Assembly (NCBI RefSeq): GCF_004331685.1
Contig: NZ_SJSM01000004.1
Coordinates: forward strand, 372,001-436,000
Direction of reading: 5' to 3'
Length of the DNA stretch: 64,000 nucleotides
Source: Pedobacter hiemivivus
GTDB lineage: Bacteria; Bacteroidota; Bacteroidia; Sphingobacteriales; Sphingobacteriaceae
The position numbers and the translations under genes are program-made. Positions 9,193 to 17,645 of the stretch are shown piece after piece. Numbering within the stretch: the first letter of the stretch is position 1; every line of letters starts with the position of its first letter. The notes under the pieces are model-generated. The model was not told where the DNA came from and did not search any database. It saw only the letters and a program-made list of their open reading frames with translations.

Positions 9193-9514
9193 CACAAGCA
9201 TTTATTTAACTGAGCGTCTATTCTTGACCATTTTCATCTTCAACAACCTACCACACGCACCTACGTTTTTTAGTGCACTGAAGTTAGCTACCCGATTAAA
9301 ACATGACGAAAGCATTAAAGATGAAACTGAAAAATTTAACAGCTATTACCTTACTGGCAATCTAGTATCCGTTACAGTAGCATTGCTATATGTTTGGATC
9401 TGGAACCAAGCAGATCAATCGCCTACCATTTTCACCGTCAAATAAAGCACTTTTATTACTATGTTAAACGCTATTTGGGGACAATGTAATCAGAAACTAA
9501 TTCCGCAATAGGTG

Positions 9515-12196
9515 TTAACGATTTTTCACATTTATTGTCCGTACATCTAAGGCTGTCTCTTTAAATACAAAGTAAACATCAAATCTACCTTTAACTGGTA
9601 TAATTTCTACAACATTACGCTTATCCCGGATCCCATTTGCTTGAGAGATGATTTTTCCATCAGCAGCACCGATTCGAATCTCAACATGATCAGGTGCGGT
9701 TCTATCCCCAACAATTTCAATTTTTTCAATATCAGTTAAATCAATATTGTTAAATTGAAGATAGGCACCTTTGCTTTGGACAGTAGCTATAGATCTGTCC
9801 TCATTAAACCCAAATCCATTAGTTCGATCTGCATCATTAACTAAAAGACTAGGATGGCGCAGTAACACCATATGCTCTGTAAACTGAGCTGCAGCAAACT
9901 TAGCACCTCTATCTTTATAAGCTGCCCTAAAAATGAAGCTACCTTTATTAGTTTGGTCTGCCGGAACATTGGTCGTATAACTACCCTTTACCGGCAAAGT
10001 TTTTGGAGCTGCTTGTTTGTTACTTAAACTAAGTACATAACTTACAATCGCATTTGCATCATTATTTGATAATGTGGAATGGCCAGGCATCATCGCATCG
10101 CCCCAAACTCCCGAACCACCGTTGATAATTTTTTTCACTAACCTGGGTTTTGCATTTTTATCTGTTTTGTATTTTAGCGCTACCTGGGTAAATGACGGAC
10201 CTAGAGATTTCGCGGTAAGATCGTGACAAGAGTTACAGGTACTTTTTTTGATTATGGCCTTGCCAGCTGCAAATTGAGCCGTTGCATCAAAAGTTTTCTG
10301 GCTCTGTACGATGGTGGTCATATCATAACCTTCAGACAGGTAGTTAATTGCCACCGACACCTGAGCAGGTAAAATTCTTTTATCTGCCAAACTTCCATCT
10401 TCTTTATCTGTGACATTTACAGCGTAATTGATGGTATTTCCTGGGAAATAGAAGCTAGAATTACCCTTTGTAAAATTAAACTGCACCACTGGAGGCGCAT
10501 TACCTGCTGATATTTCTACTGTTTTACTGTTTCTTGCTCCCGCAGGATCGGTCACCGTAAGGGTGGCTTTATAGATGCCTGGCGTTGTAAGTCGAAGCTC
10601 AGGATTCGCACTGCGGTGCACAGAATTGAGCACATTATTTTTAGTGATGCGCCATTCATATTTTAAGGAATCCCCATCATAATCCTTTGTTCCTTTGGAA
10701 GACAATTTTATGGCTAAAGGCAAAGCGCCCGCGGTTTTATCTGCGGTAGCCTGGACAATTGGCTTACGATTGCCGCTATTGTATTCAATTTTAATCAATT
10801 GTGCTTCAGGGTTATCTTTAAAATAGCCATTTCCATATTCCAAAACATACAAACTTCCATCAGGCCCGAATTTCATATCTATTGGTCCTCTTAAGGTTAG
10901 ATCGGGCATAAAACGCTCCATAGATTTGTAATTGCCTTCATCATCCATAGTTACGATCAGTATCCAACCTCTAACCCAATCTGTAATAAACCATTTACCC
11001 TCATAATAGGCAGGGAAAACCTTCCCAGTACGGCTAAAGTCTGTCTGACGGAATATAGGCCCCCCTACTGCGCTTCTGCCACCACTTCCCATCAATGGAA
11101 ATTTCTCACTGGAAGTATAAGGATACCAGATTAACGAAGGTTGTGTTGGAGGTAATACAGTTAGTCCTGTATTGTTTGGCGAATTATTCACAGGACGAAA
11201 AGGATCATACCAGTCACCTGACTTTTTTGTCGCAAAATCATAATAACGGTAAGCCTCATTACCAATAAAATAAGGCCAACCATAATTCCCTGCCTTTTTT
11301 GCCAGGTTAAATTCATCATAAGAAACCGGTCCTCTTAAATCTGAGGCATTTGAACCATCGGGGCCAACCTCTCCCCAATACAACCAATTTGTTTTACTAT
11401 CCAGGCTCATCCTCCATGGATTCCTATTACCCATCGTATAAATTTCCGGCCGCGTTTTAGGGGTACCTTTCGGGAACAAATTCCCTTCAGGAATGGTATA
11501 GGTGCCATCAGCTTCAGGATGGATACGTAAAATTTTACCTCTCAAATCATTTGTGTTAGAAGAAGACTTTTGGGCGTCACGAGGGCTTTCACCTTTACGC
11601 TCGTCAATAGGCGCAAACCCATCTGAAGACCTGGAAAAGGTATTGTCTCCCGTGCTCAACAATAAATTATTGTCCTGATCAAACAACATTCCACCGCCCA
11701 CATGGCAACATTCTTCTCGTTGCACAGGTACCTTCAGCAGTACCTTCGCAGATGCGAGGTTCAGTTGACCTCCTGTCCAGGTATACCGCACCAAACTATT
11801 CACAGATTCGTTTCCCTTTGCTGAATAATACAAATAGATCCAATGGTTTTTCTCAAAATTAGGATCAAGTATCACACCCTGCAAACCATCTTCCCCTTCT
11901 GATCTTTCCCCGCTTTTACTAACATATTCTGTACTCACGGGAATCTCGGCAATCACGCTGAGTTGCTTTGTGGCAGGATTATATACCTTTAACCTACCTT
12001 TACGTTCCGCATACAACACTTTTCCGTTTTTCAGCACCTGGAATTGCATTGGTTCCTGAAGTTTTTGAGCAAGAACGATTTTTGTAAATCTATTTAATTC
12101 CCGACTGGGATCGTTCTGCGCATGTACCTTCAACAGTAAACATAGCATACTTAACAATAGGAGCGAAAATAGCTTAAAATTAAATCTCAACAGCAT
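9515..12196 (-). CDS. secreted PQQ-type sugar dehydrogenase fused to PKD, cytochrome c and beta-sandwich domains
   Basis: 893 residues with a signal peptide (to about residue 27). Residues about 35-475 form a six-bladed propeller of the GSDH/sorbosone-dehydrogenase type (GEDGLQGVILDPNF, ECCHVGGGML, GNRNPWRMS, GPDGSLYVLEYG). A PKD-like Ig domain follows at about 490-580. A class I cytochrome c lies at about 635-720, with haem motif C654-NS-C-H658 and probable axial Met702 or Met703 (MMPGH). The last 140 residues form a CBM6-like beta sandwich. This fusion is typical of Bacteroidota periplasmic carbohydrate oxidation, passing electrons from the sugar to the attached haem. It lies 11 bases after the TIM-barrel lipoprotein gene, so the two probably form an operon. 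Confidence 0.85.
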   Translation of the reverse strand: MLLRFNFKLFSLLLLSMLCLLLKVHAQNDPSRELNRFTKIVLAQKLQEPMQFQVLKNGKVLYAERKGRLKVYNPATKQLSVIAEIPVSTEYVSKSGERSEGEDGLQGVILDPNFEKNHWIYLYYSAKGNESVNSLVRYTWTGGQLNLASAKVLLKVPVQREECCHVGGGMLFDQDNNLLLSTGDNTFSRSSDGFAPIDERKGESPRDAQKSSSNTNDLRGKILRIHPEADGTYTIPEGNLFPKGTPKTRPEIYTMGNRNPWRMSLDSKTNWLYWGEVGPDGSNASDLRGPVSYDEFNLAKKAGNYGWPYFIGNEAYRYYDFATKKSGDWYDPFRPVNNSPNNTGLTVLPPTQPSLIWYPYTSSEKFPLMGSGGRSAVGGPIFRQTDFSRTGKVFPAYYEGKWFITDWVRGWILIVTMDDEGNYKSMERFMPDLTLRGPIDMKFGPDGSLYVLEYGNGYFKDNPEAQLIKIEYNSGNRKPIVQATADKTAGALPLAIKLSSKGTKDYDGDSLKYEWRITKNNVLNSVHRSANPELRLTTPGIYKATLTVTDPAGARNSKTVEISAGNAPPVVQFNFTKGNSSFYFPGNTINYAVNVTDKEDGSLADKRILPAQVSVAINYLSEGYDMTTIVQSQKTFDATAQFAAGKAIIKKSTCNSCHDLTAKSLGPSFTQVALKYKTDKNAKPRLVKKIINGGSGVWGDAMMPGHSTLSNNDANAIVSYVLSLSNKQAAPKTLPVKGSYTTNVPADQTNKGSFIFRAAYKDRGAKFAAAQFTEHMVLLRHPSLLVNDADRTNGFGFNEDRSIATVQSKGAYLQFNNIDLTDIEKIEIVGDRTAPDHVEIRIGAADGKIISQANGIRDKRNVVEIIPVKGRFDVYFVFKETALDVRTINVKNR

Positions 12197-12207
12197 ACAT
12201 CAACTGA

Positions 12208-13086
12208 TTATGGCTTCATAAAAGATTCGCGGAAATTGGTTACACTCTGTGCTACATCAGCCCTGTTGTGATCCCAATTATACTCGTACTCTGCTGATAT
12301 CACCCCTTTAAACCTTTGTTTTTTTAACTCTTTAATGATGGCATCCATATTTGCTACACCTTTACCCCAATGCACATCGTGTGCATTTTCGCTTTTAGCA
12401 TTCAAATCTTTCATGTGCAGGTGAAGCACATGTCCATTGGCTTTTTGTAAGCTTTCCACAGGATCAAGGCCGGAACGCAGCCAATGACCAATATCCGCAC
12501 ATAAGCCTAAACGGTTGCTTTTACCTTTTATCGCATTCAATACAATATCAGGATTCCAGTAATGCGAAGGATTAGGGTGGTTATGAATAGCTAGATTAAT
12601 ATCGTATTTATCACAAAGATCAGCTAACAATTGTAGGTCTTTCTCATTGGGTTCAGAAGTAATTGTCTCTACTCCCATTGCCTTACTAAACTCAAATATC
12701 TTAATCCAATCCGCTTCACTGTCCGCACCAACTACACCGAAGCCAACCATTTTCACATTACGGGCTTTCAGCAAGTTCAATATCTTCACTCTTTTATCCG
12801 GATCCATATTATAGTCCATCCTGCCTGGTATATCGCCACCAAGTTCTTGGCCAGGATAAGCTTCAATGTAGCTTAAATTGCAACTATCTGCTTTTGCTAC
12901 AGCATCAAAAAAAGTATACCGGTTAAAGGTATAAGCCTGTGTGCCCAATTTCCATCCTAATTTTTCTTCAGGATGTTTTGCTTTTGAATGGCCACCGCTA
13001 TTTATTGTTTTACAAGCACCTATAACTGTCATCAGAAGGGCAAGGCAATAGGCGAAGAAAAGAAATTTGTTTCTGTTTAAATTCAT
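12208..13086 (-). CDS. sugar phosphate isomerase/epimerase-like TIM barrel lipoprotein
   Basis: 292 residues. The N-terminus is a lipoprotein signal with lipobox VIGAC (Cys near 25). The rest is an AP-endonuclease-2 / xylose-isomerase-like TIM barrel: LGTQAYTFNRYTFFDA, IEAYPG, an Asn-His metal site in AIHNHPNP, ADIGHWLRSGLDP, HLHMKDLN and a terminal EYE. Conserved His/Asp/Glu residues for one or two metals are present. Members of this group act on inositol- or sugar-type substrates in the periplasm. Co-transcription with the sugar dehydrogenase-cytochrome c fusion supports a role in oxidative sugar use. Exact substrate unknown. Confidence 0.85.
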   Translation of the reverse strand: MNLNRNKFLFFAYCLALLMTVIGACKTINSGGHSKAKHPEEKLGWKLGTQAYTFNRYTFFDAVAKADSCNLSYIEAYPGQELGGDIPGRMDYNMDPDKRVKILNLLKARNVKMVGFGVVGADSEADWIKIFEFSKAMGVETITSEPNEKDLQLLADLCDKYDINLAIHNHPNPSHYWNPDIVLNAIKGKSNRLGLCADIGHWLRSGLDPVESLQKANGHVLHLHMKDLNAKSENAHDVHWGKGVANMDAIIKELKKQRFKGVISAEYEYNWDHNRADVAQSVTNFRESFMKP

Positions 13087-13308
13087 ATTATTTGTATTTG
13101 TGTATTTATAATGGATTTATGGCTTATAACTGCAAAGTCAAATCCAAAAAGATAGCCGCCAAGGGCAGATATAAAAGAGATACCGATAATGTAATTGCTA
13201 TTGAAGGTTTCAATTTCGTTTGTCATTTGAAATATTTGGTTTTTAAAGTTGTCTTTTTCTTAACTACGGAACAATGGATTTATCATTACAAAACATGGAC
13301 TATTTAAT

Positions 13309-13549
13309 CATTTACGACTCACAATAGCAACAGCTCCTCCACCTTTAGCTAAGGTATTGCTATGATAATGGTGGTAATCGTAGATACTTCTGCCTAAAAC
13401 TCATCAGCAGTAGTGCGTGTAGTCAGATCTATAAAAGTAAAAGTCACTTCAGCGGACTCTTCATCAATCACAAAATCTACAGTTTCCTCAACAGTACGTT
13501 CCGAATTCATGTCTGAACAGGTAAAATGATATTCCAGAAACAATTGTCA
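13309..13549 (-). pseudogene. decayed small gene (relic copy 2)
   Basis: The minus-strand frame is open from a stop at about 13549 to TAG at 13394-13396, with an internal ATG at 13510 (peptide begins MNSERTVEETVDFVIDEE). After this stop a second frame reads VLGRSIYDYHHYHSNT and ends in KGGGAVAIVSRK near 13309. The last 65 bases of the first part recur at 9011-9075. It could be a frameshifted gene or a genuine 38-residue peptide; the parent family is not recognised. Confidence 0.35.
13393..13457 (-). repeat. relic copy 2, matches 9011-9075
   Basis: 60 of 65 bases agree with the copy at 9011-9075. Both end at the same stop codon, while the flanking sequence diverges at once on both sides. The copies are 4.4 kb apart and frame the sugar dehydrogenase operon. 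Confidence 0.55.
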
Positions 13550-13629
13550 AATTTCAGCAAAATCCAAACCTTTTTTTATAAGAGATGTTAAACCTAAAAA
13601 TTCATCTAGTTTAACGTCCAAAAGAAATT

Positions 13630-13710
13630 ATGGAAACCCATACTTTTTGGTTCTTTATCCTGGCGATCGTGGTTGCCTGCATCAGCTGGACAGTGACTAA
13701 AGAAGAATAA
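13630..13710 (+). CDS. 26-residue single-span membrane peptide
   Basis: ATG at 13630, stop TAA at 13708. The peptide starts METHTFWFFILAIVVACISW and ends TVTKEE: one hydrophobic helix (about residues 6-20) with a charged end, the classic layout of small membrane proteins. Bacteroidota rarely use Shine-Dalgarno sites, so the lack of one is not informative. The gene stands alone, converging on the DUF4142 gene. It could be a truncated relic, given the relics just upstream. Confidence 0.4.
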   Translation: METHTFWFFILAIVVACISWTVTKEE

Positions 13711-13748
13711 TGGAACTACACCTTTATGCCAGCTGGCAGGAATCATAA

Positions 13749-14405
13749 CTATTTTTTTTCAACCTTAGCAGGACTGGTGCCTAGTACATCATCACCATTA
13801 TTCGCATTAGTGATATTCAAACGCTTTCCTATTTCCAAAGCCTTCTGATAGTGCTGTTCAATAAGTGGCAGTGTTTTAACGGCAAAAGCCTTCAACTGGG
13901 TATCCGCTAATCGTGAACCATCGGTAAACAATTGCAGGGCATTATGGTGATCGTTGATCATCATCTGAAGATATTGCACATCAAATGCCCGATCAGAAAG
14001 CGTATTCAATTTAGCCAGGTGACCTGCAAGTGTAGCAGGCAAACGCTGCGCCACCTGAAGCCCTTTTTCTTCGACGATGCGTTTCAGTTCTTCATTAGCT
14101 TTACTGTGATCATTCAACAACCGCGTAGCAAATGCTTTAACTGAAGGATCTTTACTTCGATTAACCGCTATACCTGCGGCTTCTACTTCCATCATTCCTC
14201 CAGTCGCCGCGCTCAGCGCAAAGACTTTACCATCACCATTTAAGTCCACATCAGCGGTAACAGCTTGTGCCCTGCGCGTGGTGTCACTAATAGTATCCGT
14301 GATCTGACTTGCCGCTGCATCACGACCATTTCTGTCCGGGTTGCTACATGCCTGAAGCACAATTAATGCGCAAACAGGCACCAAATTTTTCAAGCATATT
14401 TTCAT
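13749..14405 (-). CDS. DUF4142 lipoprotein
   Basis: 218 residues. A lipoprotein signal with lipobox LQAC-SN (Cys near 20) is followed by a short disordered linker and a DUF4142 four-helix domain at about 60-200 (GGMMEVEAAGIAVNRSKDP, DHSKANEELKRI, MMINDHHNALQLF, LIEQHYQKALEI). The helical bundle resembles ferritin-like folds, and His/Glu residues recur at helix positions. DUF4142 proteins are periplasmic or outer-membrane associated and are often found near stress genes. Here the BrkB-like gene and an ECF sigma factor lie on the same strand. Molecular function is not established. Confidence 0.85.
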   Translation of the reverse strand: MKICLKNLVPVCALIVLQACSNPDRNGRDAAASQITDTISDTTRRAQAVTADVDLNGDGKVFALSAATGGMMEVEAAGIAVNRSKDPSVKAFATRLLNDHSKANEELKRIVEEKGLQVAQRLPATLAGHLAKLNTLSDRAFDVQYLQMMINDHHNALQLFTDGSRLADTQLKAFAVKTLPLIEQHYQKALEIGKRLNITNANNGDDVLGTSPAKVEKK

Positions 14406-14466
14406 AGGTCTGTATTTTAAATCGTCGAAAATTAACTTCAGTTTAGCATATCATTACCGAACTAAT

Positions 14467-15114
14467 TTAAGCAGATGGATAAGGATGATCATGATTCAGC
14501 AAACCTTTAACCAAAGCCTTCCACTGCGGATAAGAGAACCCGACTTTAGCACCCCAGCCCACAAAAGTATTGCGGATATTATCCAGGGTATGCTCCGTAT
14601 CGGTATTGGGCACCTCGTTCCGTCCGTGCTCTTCAGCATAAATCGTATTGCCAATGCGCTTCACCTGAAAAGTAGAAGTAGCTGCCTTGGTTAAAAAATG
14701 GGCGGTATCTTCACTTGCGGTCAAAGGATTTGCAGATGGTCTGGCTGTCATGCTCAATACCTCTGTATCATACAGCACTTCCAGTTTAATTTCTTCAATA
14801 GTCACCCAATCGTACCCACCCCCCGTTTGCGTACCGGGGCCGGGAATGTCAATCCGGATGTGGTCCCCACCTGTGGCCTTTCGTTGCACCAAATTCCCAT
14901 GTTCATCAGTCAGAAAAAAGTCCGACATCGCCCCGCCGGCAATTTCTGTCCATCGGTTTACATCCAAAAGACGATCCTTTACCGTTTTAAAAAAATGAAC
15001 CGCTTCGCCTTCAGAAGCCAGTTCAATCTTCTCCACTGCATTCATTTCCGATCCGGTTTGCTGAGCAGGTACATGAGCAGCTCCCAGCCCATTGTATTCT
15101 TCATCAGTTTCCAT
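14467..15114 (-). CDS. conserved hypothetical protein
   Basis: 215 residues, not recognised. No signal peptide or membrane segment. A central alpha/beta region (EAVHFFKTVKDRLLDVNRW, GGAMSDFFLTDEHGN, GYDWVTIEEIKLEVLYD) reads like an SRPBCC or START-type fold that binds a hydrophobic ligand, but this is only a guess from pattern. The reading frame and codon periodicity are clear, and the plus-strand frames over it lack protein-like character. It sits between the BrkB-like and DUF4142 genes on the same strand. Confidence 0.6.
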   Translation of the reverse strand: METDEEYNGLGAAHVPAQQTGSEMNAVEKIELASEGEAVHFFKTVKDRLLDVNRWTEIAGGAMSDFFLTDEHGNLVQRKATGGDHIRIDIPGPGTQTGGGYDWVTIEEIKLEVLYDTEVLSMTARPSANPLTASEDTAHFLTKAATSTFQVKRIGNTIYAEEHGRNEVPNTDTEHTLDNIRNTFVGWGAKVGFSYPQWKALVKGLLNHDHPYPSA

Positions 15115-15287
15115 TTTTATAATAATTTAGGTGAATATTTAACTTAGCACATTGACCAAAATCGATTTCAGGCCTATTAACCAAATGGATAAAAATGAGT
15201 AACATTACTATTAACAGAAAATAGTGAAATATGTTTAGAAAACAACTAAACAGAAGATCATGGAAGAGATACTTGGATTGAACAAAA

Positions 15288-16232
15288 TCAGGACGAAGCA
15301 TTATCTTGCACAGAGGCATTCCCAGTTTCCACCTCAATTTCTTTAGTAGTCACCGCATATTGAGCCGGACGAATCTCTGAACCATAGGCAACCGCATACG
15401 CTTTGGTAAATTCAGCACCCAAATACAGAATAATAGAAGAATAATAAGTCCACAACAACAAAATAACCAATGATCCCGTTGCTCCATAAGTACTCCCCAC
15501 ATCACTCTTACCAATATAAATCGAAATCGCAAATTTCCCCAGCATGAACAAAATTGCAGTAACCACTGCTCCCGACAACACATCCTTCCACTTAATGCGC
15601 GCATCTGGCAATACTTTAAAAATTACTCCAAAAATAAGCGTTATGACAACCAGGGTAAGCAATTGATTCAGGATATAAAACAATACAACAGACACATCAG
15701 CATACCTGGCCTGAAGACGGCTGCTAAAACCATCCAGCACAGCAGTTATACCCAAAGAAACCAATAATATGAAACCCAAACTAACGATTACAGAAAAAGA
15801 AAGGACCCGGTTCTGCAACATTTTTAACCAGCCCCGTTTCGGCTTAGGCTTAAGTCCCCATATGGTATTGATCGATTCCTGAATATCAGCGAAAACCGTT
15901 GTAGCGCCAACAAGCAAAGTCACAAGACCGATGATGAAAGCAGACTTATCCTTGTCGCCAATAGCTGCTTTTGAAACAATCTCCTGTAATTGCATGGCAG
16001 TCTGCTTACCCATAAAACCTGCCAACTGTCTATAAATCTCTCCCTGTGCGGCTTCCTGTCCCAGAAATATGCCACATAATGAGATAATCACCACCAACAG
16101 TGGCGCCATCGAAAACACTGTGTAATAAGCGAGCGAGCCGCTCAGCTTGGTTACTTTATGATCGCTAAATCCTATAAAGGTTTCTTTAATAACCTTCCAG
16201 ATCCCTTTCCATGTAATCCGTGTGTGTTCCAT
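15288..16232 (-). CDS. YihY/BrkB family membrane protein
   Basis: 314 residues with six membrane segments in the family order. Diagnostic stretches are HKVTKLSGSLAYYTVFSMAP near the N-terminus, VTLLVGATTVFADIQESINT, WGLKPKPKRGW, and the last pair GATGSLVILLLWTYYSSIIL / LGAEFTKAYA. The family is a widespread inner-membrane protein of uncertain function, once mis-assigned as ribonuclease BN. The C-terminal 40 residues are a polar cytoplasmic tail. It lies downstream of the ECF sigma gene on the same strand but is separated from it by a terminator hairpin. Confidence 0.9.
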   Translation of the reverse strand: MEHTRITWKGIWKVIKETFIGFSDHKVTKLSGSLAYYTVFSMAPLLVVIISLCGIFLGQEAAQGEIYRQLAGFMGKQTAMQLQEIVSKAAIGDKDKSAFIIGLVTLLVGATTVFADIQESINTIWGLKPKPKRGWLKMLQNRVLSFSVIVSLGFILLVSLGITAVLDGFSSRLQARYADVSVVLFYILNQLLTLVVITLIFGVIFKVLPDARIKWKDVLSGAVVTAILFMLGKFAISIYIGKSDVGSTYGATGSLVILLLWTYYSSIILYLGAEFTKAYAVAYGSEIRPAQYAVTTKEIEVETGNASVQDNASS

Positions 16233-16285
16233 ATCGTTATGATTTTACATCCATTCCGGGCAATTTCGCATATGCAACAGAAAGC

Positions 16286-16307
16286 AAAAAGCCCGGAATT
16301 TCCGGGC
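16286..16307 (-). terminator. intrinsic terminator after the ECF sigma gene
   Basis: On the minus strand the hairpin GCCCGGAAATTCCGGGC (stem of seven to eight G/C-rich pairs) is followed by TTTTTGCTTT, and the sigma gene stop lies just upstream at 16321. This is a textbook rho-independent terminator and separates the sigma gene from the BrkB-like gene. Confidence 0.8.
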
Positions 16308-16320
16308 ATCCAAAAGCAGC

Positions 16321-16845
16321 TTAATGCATCATTTCGAGCCGCTTATTATACATTTTAAGCTCGTTTTTAAGGAATTGTCGGGCCATATGAATACGCGTTT
16401 TAACCGTACCAATCGGAATGTTCAATTCATCAGCAATTTCATGGTACTTATATCCTTCAAAATACCTTAAAAAAGGCCCGGAATATTCAGGCTGTAAGCG
16501 AGCCATTGCTTTATTAATATCCTCCATCACAAATTTACCTTCACTATAATTGGTAACGGCACTTTGCTTCAGCTGAACAGAATTCAAATCCTCAGAAGTT
16601 TGAATCAACGCATTCTTTCTCCCGTTTCGGCGATAATCATTGATAAAGGTATTTCTCATAATCGTAAACAACCAACCGCGTAAATTAGTCCCCGCTTTGT
16701 AGAGATGATGATAACGGATTGCCTTAATCAGCGTATCCTGAACCAAATCATTGGCGTTCTCTACATCTTTAGTAAAATTAAAAGCAAATTTTTCCAGGCA
16801 AGACTGATGCGTGCAGATCTGATAATTCAATTTTGAGTTTTCCAT
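16321..16845 (-). CDS. ECF RNA polymerase sigma-70 factor
   Basis: 174 residues. Region 2 is at about 15-80 (FNFTKDVENANDLVQDTLIK, LRGWLFTIMRNTFINDYRR). Region 4 is at about 115-170 (LQPEYSGPFLRYFEGYKYHE, then IPIGTVKTRIHMARQFLK). Length and layout are those of the general ECF type common in Bacteroidota. No anti-sigma FecR-like gene is adjacent, so it is not a TonB-system pair. Its targets are unknown. It ends in its own terminator, so it is monocistronic. Confidence 0.95.
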   Translation of the reverse strand: MENSKLNYQICTHQSCLEKFAFNFTKDVENANDLVQDTLIKAIRYHHLYKAGTNLRGWLFTIMRNTFINDYRRNGRKNALIQTSEDLNSVQLKQSAVTNYSEGKFVMEDINKAMARLQPEYSGPFLRYFEGYKYHEIADELNIPIGTVKTRIHMARQFLKNELKMYNKRLEMMH

Positions 16846-17041
16846 AGATAGATGATTTTAAATTGTTTTTGAATAGGTAATCATCTTATTTCAAACCCCA
16901 TACCAATAGAACAGGAAACCCATACCAAAAAATTACCATATTTTTTTTCATTCACGAAAACTGCTTCTCTGGCATCAAATAACCTAAAATTTCTCTAAAC
17001 AAAATAAAAAATAGCGATATGACATAAAACTGGCACAATCT

Positions 17042-17599
17042 ATGTCCAGCGACTCCAAGTATAATAGCGTGACCGAAAACATGAACAAACTGAACAGTTC
17101 GTGCAATTGTTTTACCAATAAAAAGGTATTGCCAAAGGGACTACACCGTTTTGAAGATCCAGCACATGCATTGAAAAGTCAGCAACTAATGAATGTTTTA
17201 AAAGAGGTGGTTGAAAATGGGGTTCCTTATTTAGGTACCAGTGCTGGAAGTAATATAGGAGGCTTAAATATGCAGAACACAAATGACATGCCGATCGTAT
17301 ATCCGCCAAGTTTTAATACACTAGAGCTTATTCCTTTTAATATAAATGCACATTACCTGGATCCTGCCCCCAATTCAAAGCATAATGGGGAGACCAGAGA
17401 AACTCGGATTAAAGAGTTTCATGTCTTCAATAAGGTACCTGTATTGGGTTTAAGAGAAGGTAGCTGGATCCGTGTAAAAGGAGACAAAGTTACTACAGAA
17501 GGCATGTTTTCTTCCAGAGTATTTCTTCCTGAATTGCCACCTTATGAAATTCAACCTGGAAGTGTTTGCGCATTTGAAACACGTCAAAATCCTCTATAA
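17042..17599 (+). pseudogene. truncated, internally deleted copy of the PepE gene
   Basis: 185-codon frame whose residues from about 34 onward match the full gene at 36034-36756. It lacks the N-terminal 60-odd residues of PepE, which are replaced by an unrelated Asn/Ser-rich start. It has also lost about 23 codons covering the GGGNTF loop (full-length residues 81-103). The catalytic-type residues GTSAGSN, TNDMPIV and NAHYLD remain. The similarity continues past the stop for about 45 bases, so a DNA segment was copied, not only the gene. Loss of the Rossmann-like N-terminal strands makes activity unlikely. Confidence 0.75.
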
Positions 17600-17645
17600 G
17601 GTAGGCTTGATCACTCGATTTGGGAAATAAACTGAGTCTCTAACC
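17600..17645 (+). repeat. 3' flank shared with the intact pepE locus
   Basis: The bases after the stop codon (GGTAGGCTT, TTGGGAAATAAACTG, GTCTCTAACCT) match 36757-36802 with a few changes. This shows that the duplication covers noncoding flank too. It ends at the stop of the minus-strand XRE gene. Confidence 0.7.

Larger units (their letters stand above)
8882..9514. other. gene-poor stretch built of relics and operator-like repeats
   Basis: No convincing intact gene. In order: (1) 8962-8998 resembles the start of the endolysin-like gene at 39104-39140 (32 of 37 bases). (2) 9011-9075 matches 13393-13457 (60 of 65 bases), a relic of a small minus-strand gene. (3) An open stretch at 9074-9172 encodes a Glu/Arg-rich tail ending VYMKQP that looks like the C-terminal end of a lost protein. 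(4) Two palindromes lie at 9147-9192. (5) At 9321 a reading frame starts like a signal peptide (MKLKNLTAITLLAI) and stops at once. A 73-codon frame at 9224-9445 crosses this last relic and is probably not a gene. Confidence 0.6.
13087..13748. other. intergenic stretch with relics and one tiny membrane-peptide ORF
   Basis: Apart from the 26-codon ORF at 13630-13710, I see no intact gene. On the minus strand 13510 to 13394 encodes a 38-residue tail ending TADEF, open for 13 more codons upstream without a new ATG. Just downstream, in another frame, lies a coding-like tail (IYDYHHYHSNTLAKGGGA) ending near 13309. The two tails could be one frameshifted pseudogene. A plus-strand 71-codon frame at 13092-13307 has no support. 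Confidence 0.5.

Noticed and set aside
9224..9445. 73-codon plus-strand frame in the relic region
   Set aside because: It crosses a second frame that starts like a signal peptide and stops at once; composition is not protein-like throughout and no family is visible. More likely debris than a gene.
13092..13307. 71-codon plus-strand frame just upstream of the minus-strand TIM-barrel gene
   Set aside because: It covers the probable promoter of the lipoprotein gene, shows no domain or signal, and lies next to a pseudogene relic.
14485..15147. Three plus-strand frames of 69-149 codons opposite the 215-residue hypothetical gene
   Set aside because: They are antisense to a frame with clear protein character and have low-complexity, Cys/Ser/Phe-rich translations.
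15104..15337. 77-codon minus-strand frame between the hypothetical gene and the BrkB-like gene
   Set aside because: It overlaps the ends of both neighbours in another frame and has no recognisable features, although it is hydrophobic enough to mimic a membrane peptide.
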